Positions 4,110-6,444 of a stretch of 6,444 nucleotides of DNA are shown here, piece after piece. The stretch comes from Treponema sp. GTDB lineage: Bacteria > Spirochaetota > Spirochaetia > Treponematales > Breznakiellaceae. Below the pieces are notes generated by a model. That model saw only the letters and a list, made by a program, of their open reading frames with translations. It did not search any database and was not told the origin of the DNA. Within the stretch, counting starts at the first letter, position 1. Each line of letters opens with the position of its first letter. The position numbers and the translations under genes were made by a program. The DNA is taken from the NCBI GenBank assembly GCA_009780545.1, contig WQZW01000089.1, positions 1 to 6,444 on the forward strand, given 5' to 3'.

Positions 4110-4640
4110 ATGGAGCTTTGCGGCGAGTACGGAGCAAAAATCGATGAGATGTCCCGACTCGTGCTGGCCCGCCCTCTCCGGGATGCCGTGGACGGAAGTC
4201 CGCTTCTCCTGTTGCGGGGCGGGCTTCCCAGACTCCCCTGCTTGTGGCTCTACACCGAGGAGAATTGGAAACGCCGCAAGGAAGCGGCGGTCAGGAACGC
4301 AAGCCTTTCCGTACTGGAGAGGCTGAACGCCAAGATGGAAGTGGAGATTGACAAACAGGGCAGGATTTTGATTCCGCCCTCGATGAAAAGGTACGCAAAG
4401 CTTACGAAAGATTGCATCGTGGTCGGGCAGGACGACCGAATCGTGATCTGGGACGAAGCCCGCTACGACGAATATCTTGAGGATACCGGCGAAGGCTTCA
4501 CCGATGAATGGAACGGGCTGAGTGTCCTTCAGTTGAAGGAAAAGGGATTTGGGGATGGAAGGGATAATTCATACTCCGGTGCTTCTGGAGCAGACTCTGG
4601 AGTTGCTGGCCCCGAGGGGAGCGGAGAATCTGATGTTTGA
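4110..4640 (+). CDS. mraZ: transcriptional regulator MraZ
   Basis: MraZ is a DNA-binding repressor of the dcw operon that forms ring oligomers from two SpoVT/AbrB-like repeats. Both repeats are visible, each with a DXXXR motif: D12-EMS-R16 and D81-KQG-R85, the second followed by ILIPPSMKRYAKL and DCIVVGQDDRIVIWDEARYDEYL. The first repeat is somewhat degenerate (DEMSRLVLARPLR where DxKGRLxLPxxLR is usual). The start at 4110 (MELCGEY) is preferred: treponemal MraZ begins in this way, GGGAGA (4095-4100) lies 9 bases upstream, and an ATG at 4080 would read through the operator. From 4110 the protein has 176 residues against about 140-150 in the family. The excess is a Gly/Ser/Asp-rich tail of 28 residues that lies over the start of rsmH in another frame. 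It is the first gene of the mraZ-rsmH-ftsL-murF operon. Confidence 0.93.
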   Translation: MELCGEYGAKIDEMSRLVLARPLRDAVDGSPLLLLRGGLPRLPCLWLYTEENWKRRKEAAVRNASLSVLERLNAKMEVEIDKQGRILIPPSMKRYAKLTKDCIVVGQDDRIVIWDEARYDEYLEDTGEGFTDEWNGLSVLQLKEKGFGDGRDNSYSGASGADSGVAGPEGSGESDV

Positions 4641-5496
4641 CCTCACGCTTGGCGAAGGCGGACACGCCCATGCCTTTCTGTCCCGCTTCCCGGATCTTTC
4701 GCTTGTAGGCGTTGATGCCGACGGCGACATTCAGGCAATCGCCGCCCGGCGGCTTTCGCGGTTCTCGGGCCGGGTGGAGTTTTACCGTGGCCGGGCACAG
4801 GATTTTCTGGCTTCCTACCCGGCAGGGAAAAAAAGGCCGAACGTAATTCTGGCCGACCTGGGGATCAGTGTCCGACATTACGAAAAAAGCGGCAGGGGAT
4901 TCAGCTTTTCCGGCGACGAGCCGCTGGATATGCGGATCGACCCTTCATCGGGCATTCCGGCCTGGCGTCTTCTGAAGACGATGTCCGAGCGGGAAATTGC
5001 CGATACTCTTTACATGAACGCGGACGAAAAGTACTCGCGGCGAATAGCACGGGCAATCGTGCGGGAAAGGCAGTTGGGGACGGTGGCCACAAACTCGGCC
5101 CTTACTGAGATCATCAAACGGGCGGTGCCTGCCTCATACCGGCATGGCCGCCTGCATCCGGCAACCAGGACGTTCCTGGCACTTCGGATAGCCGTAAACG
5201 GGGAACTTGCGGCTCTTCCGGATCTCCTTGAGGCCGGCCTTCGGATTCTCGAGCCGTGTGGCAGACTCGGAATTATCAGCTTCCATTCGAAAGAGGACAG
5301 GATTGTCAAGAATTTCTTCAAAACGAAGAATATGTCTTGCACCTGTCCTCCTCGAATGCCATCCTGCCGGTGCGGGGGACGGACCGTCCGCATTCTTGCC
5401 GGCAAGGGCGTGGTTCCCGACGGGGAGGAAATCGAAAGAAATCCCCCGTCGAGAAGCGCCCGTTTAAGGGTGATCGAAAAGATCAAGGATGCGTGA
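4555..5496 (+). CDS. rsmH: 16S rRNA (cytosine(1402)-N(4))-methyltransferase RsmH (MraW)
   Basis: RsmH uses S-adenosylmethionine to methylate N4 of C1402 in the decoding centre of 16S rRNA. All family landmarks are present in 313 residues, the usual length. They are the N-terminal HTPVLLEQTLELL, SAM motif I DLTLGEGGH (29-37), GVDAD (52-56), DLGIS (101-105), GFSF (115-118), PLDMRID (123-129), HPATRTFLALRIAVNGEL (201-218) and ISFHSKEDRIVK (241-252). A CTC/CRC cysteine quartet (262-273) and NPPSRSARLRVIEK (296-309) complete the set. The ATG at 4555 is chosen because AAAGGG (4541-4546) lies 8 bases upstream; a TTG two codons earlier would be too close to it. The first 86 bases overlap the end of mraZ in a different frame, so the two are probably translationally coupled. 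One small departure is S-V-R after DLGI, where the family usually has S-S. Confidence 0.97.
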   Translation: MEGIIHTPVLLEQTLELLAPRGAENLMFDLTLGEGGHAHAFLSRFPDLSLVGVDADGDIQAIAARRLSRFSGRVEFYRGRAQDFLASYPAGKKRPNVILADLGISVRHYEKSGRGFSFSGDEPLDMRIDPSSGIPAWRLLKTMSEREIADTLYMNADEKYSRRIARAIVRERQLGTVATNSALTEIIKRAVPASYRHGRLHPATRTFLALRIAVNGELAALPDLLEAGLRILEPCGRLGIISFHSKEDRIVKNFFKTKNMSCTCPPRMPSCRCGGRTVRILAGKGVVPDGEEIERNPPSRSARLRVIEKIKDA

Positions 5497-5501
5497 GGAA
5501 A

Positions 5502-5789
5502 ATGAGATCTCCGTTTGCAATGTTTTTTGTCATGGTTTTTGCGATTCCGCTCTTTGTGGGCGCGAACGTCTGGCAGTCGAACGTCTGCGGGACGCTCAGG
5601 GCCGACATCAGGCGGATTGAAAAGGAACAGGAAAACCTCGTTGACGAAAACAGATCCGTGGCCGCCGAGATTGCGAAGCTGCTGGCGGTCGGCAGAATCG
5701 AAACCGACGCAAGGGACAGACTCGGCATGAGCAGGGTCAACCCGGAAAACGTGATGCTCATCATCGTTGGCGGCGGCTCGCATGACTAG
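5502..5789 (+). CDS. ftsL: cell division protein FtsL (FtsL/DivIC-like)
   Basis: This is a small bitopic membrane protein of 95 residues. It has a short cytoplasmic N-terminus, one transmembrane helix (about 4-23, PFAMFFVMVFAIPLFVGANV), then a periplasmic coiled coil (about 31-62, rich in E, K, R with hydrophobic spacing). The region ARDRLGMSRVNPENVMLIIV has the shape of the FtsL/DivIC C-terminal element (A-x-x-x-L-G-M..P....hhhh). FtsL links the FtsQB-type scaffold to the septal synthases FtsW/FtsI. Primary sequence is poorly conserved in this family, so position between rsmH and murF carries much weight. The ATG at 5502 has GAGG only three bases upstream. A GTG at 5493 that overlaps the rsmH stop is a possible alternative start, adding three residues. 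The stop overlaps the murF start. Confidence 0.85.
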   Translation: MRSPFAMFFVMVFAIPLFVGANVWQSNVCGTLRADIRRIEKEQENLVDENRSVAAEIAKLLAVGRIETDARDRLGMSRVNPENVMLIIVGGGSHD

Positions 5790-6444
5790 CGGATTCGTTC
5801 TGATGGACTTTCACGAGCTTTCCGTGGCCGTGGGAGGGGAACTCTACGTTTTCAGGGACTCGGGCGTTTCGGGATTTTCCTCGGTCGGAATCGATTCAAG
5901 GACGACAGTCCCGGGTTCGCTTTTCGTCGCCCTTCCCGGCGAATCCAGCGACGGCCACGACTTTCTGGAGGCGGCGTTCTCGAACGGTGCGGTGATTGCC
6001 ATGGTGGAACGGGGAAAGCTGGACGCGGCGTTGGAGATTGCGAAGGCCGCCGGTAAGGCCGTCGTCGCTGTCGGCGATACGCTTCGTGGCCTTCAGGATG
6101 CGGCCCGTGCTTACCTCGAAAAATTCCCCGGGCTTTTGAAGATAGGCATAACCGGTTCCTCGGGAAAGACGACCACCAAGGAAATCACCGCCGCCATCAT
6201 TTCAACCGAAAGAAACACTGTCGCAAGCCGTGGAAACTACAATTCCGAAACCGGGCTTCCGCTTTCCGTATTCGAGGTTCGCCCGGAGCATGAGGTCGGC
6301 GTGTTCGAGCTTGGAATGAATCGCGTGGGGGAGATGGCCGATCTCGCCGCCGTGCTGAGGCCCGACATCGCACTCGTAACCAACACCGGCTCCTCCCATA
6401 TCGGTCTTATCGGCAGCAGGCGGGGAATAGCTGAGGAAAAAAAA
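5782..6444 (+). CDS. murF: UDP-N-acetylmuramoyl-tripeptide--D-alanyl-D-alanine ligase MurF, N-terminal 221 residues
   Basis: MurF is the cytoplasmic ATP-dependent ligase that adds D-Ala-D-Ala to UDP-MurNAc-tripeptide, the last step before the lipid stage of peptidoglycan synthesis. The N-terminal substrate domain is seen in GIDSRTTVPGSLFVALPGE and DGHDFLEAAFSNGA (about 37-70). The ATP-binding P-loop is GITGSSGKTTTKE (122-134). NYNSETGLPLS (152-162), ELGMNRVGEM (176-185) and RPDIALVTNTGSSHIG (193-208) follow. In the NYNSETGLPLS motif, MurF proteins often have NNEIGLP. The frame is still open at the right edge, so roughly half the protein is missing. The ATG at 5782 overlaps the end of ftsL by 8 bases and lacks a clear Shine-Dalgarno site, which fits translational coupling. 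ATG 5803 (residue 8) is an alternative start. Confidence 0.95.
   Translation, partial: MTSGFVLMDFHELSVAVGGELYVFRDSGVSGFSSVGIDSRTTVPGSLFVALPGESSDGHDFLEAAFSNGAVIAMVERGKLDAALEIAKAAGKAVVAVGDTLRGLQDAARAYLEKFPGLLKIGITGSSGKTTTKEITAAIISTERNTVASRGNYNSETGLPLSVFEVRPEHEVGVFELGMNRVGEMADLAAVLRPDIALVTNTGSSHIGLIGSRRGIAEEKK

Noticed and set aside
5010..5783. Minus-strand open frame of 257 codons
   Set aside because: It is antisense to rsmH and ftsL, both of which are supported by conserved motifs.

Overview
The window looks like chromosomal DNA from a spirochaete of the Treponema/Spirochaetaceae type, with a rather GC-rich genome. The evidence is a tandem pair of FlaA-family genes, which encode the sheath protein of spirochaetal periplasmic flagella. 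It is followed by a division and cell-wall (dcw) cluster in the compact order mraZ-rsmH-ftsL-murF, with no ftsI or murE between ftsL and murF. The MraZ N-terminus (MELCGEY) also resembles treponemal MraZ as I remember it. Species cannot be named from this sequence alone.

Layout. Positions 1-149 hold the 3' end of a MalG-type sugar ABC transporter permease. Positions 150-398 are a more AT-rich gap with, at best, a doubtful 48-codon ORF. Two tRNA genes on the minus strand, tRNA-Arg(TCG) and tRNA-His(GTG), are separated by a near-perfect 11-bp hairpin followed by six Ts, which lies against the 5' end of tRNA-Arg. A divergent promoter region (about 588-676) serves tRNA-His on the minus strand and an exported protein of unknown function on the plus strand (677-1621). 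The plus-strand promoter puts its predicted transcription start at the ATG. The stop codon of that gene lies inside the -35 box of a textbook sigma-70 promoter driving the two flaA-like genes (1685-2443 and 2462-3136), which end at a strong intrinsic terminator. A protein with a PD-(D/E)XK-like motif pattern and a C-terminal winged helix (3209-3925) begins only 12 bases after that terminator and has no Shine-Dalgarno sequence.

The dcw operon begins with a sigma-70 promoter (4025-4054). Directly downstream is a 10-bp-phased array of TGGG boxes (4055-4108), the expected MraZ operator. mraZ starts at 4110 and overlaps rsmH by 86 bases in a different frame. ftsL follows rsmH closely, and murF overlaps ftsL by 8 bases and runs off the window end. 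The close packing suggests one transcript, with MraZ repressing its own operon, RsmH methylating 16S rRNA, FtsL acting in the divisome and MurF completing the UDP-MurNAc-pentapeptide.

Most of the window is recognisable core genome. The less ordinary parts are the 3209-3925 protein, the unusual placement of two terminators, the apparently leaderless gene at 677, and the long mraZ/rsmH overlap. No CRISPR array, insertion sequence, phage gene or defence island was seen.
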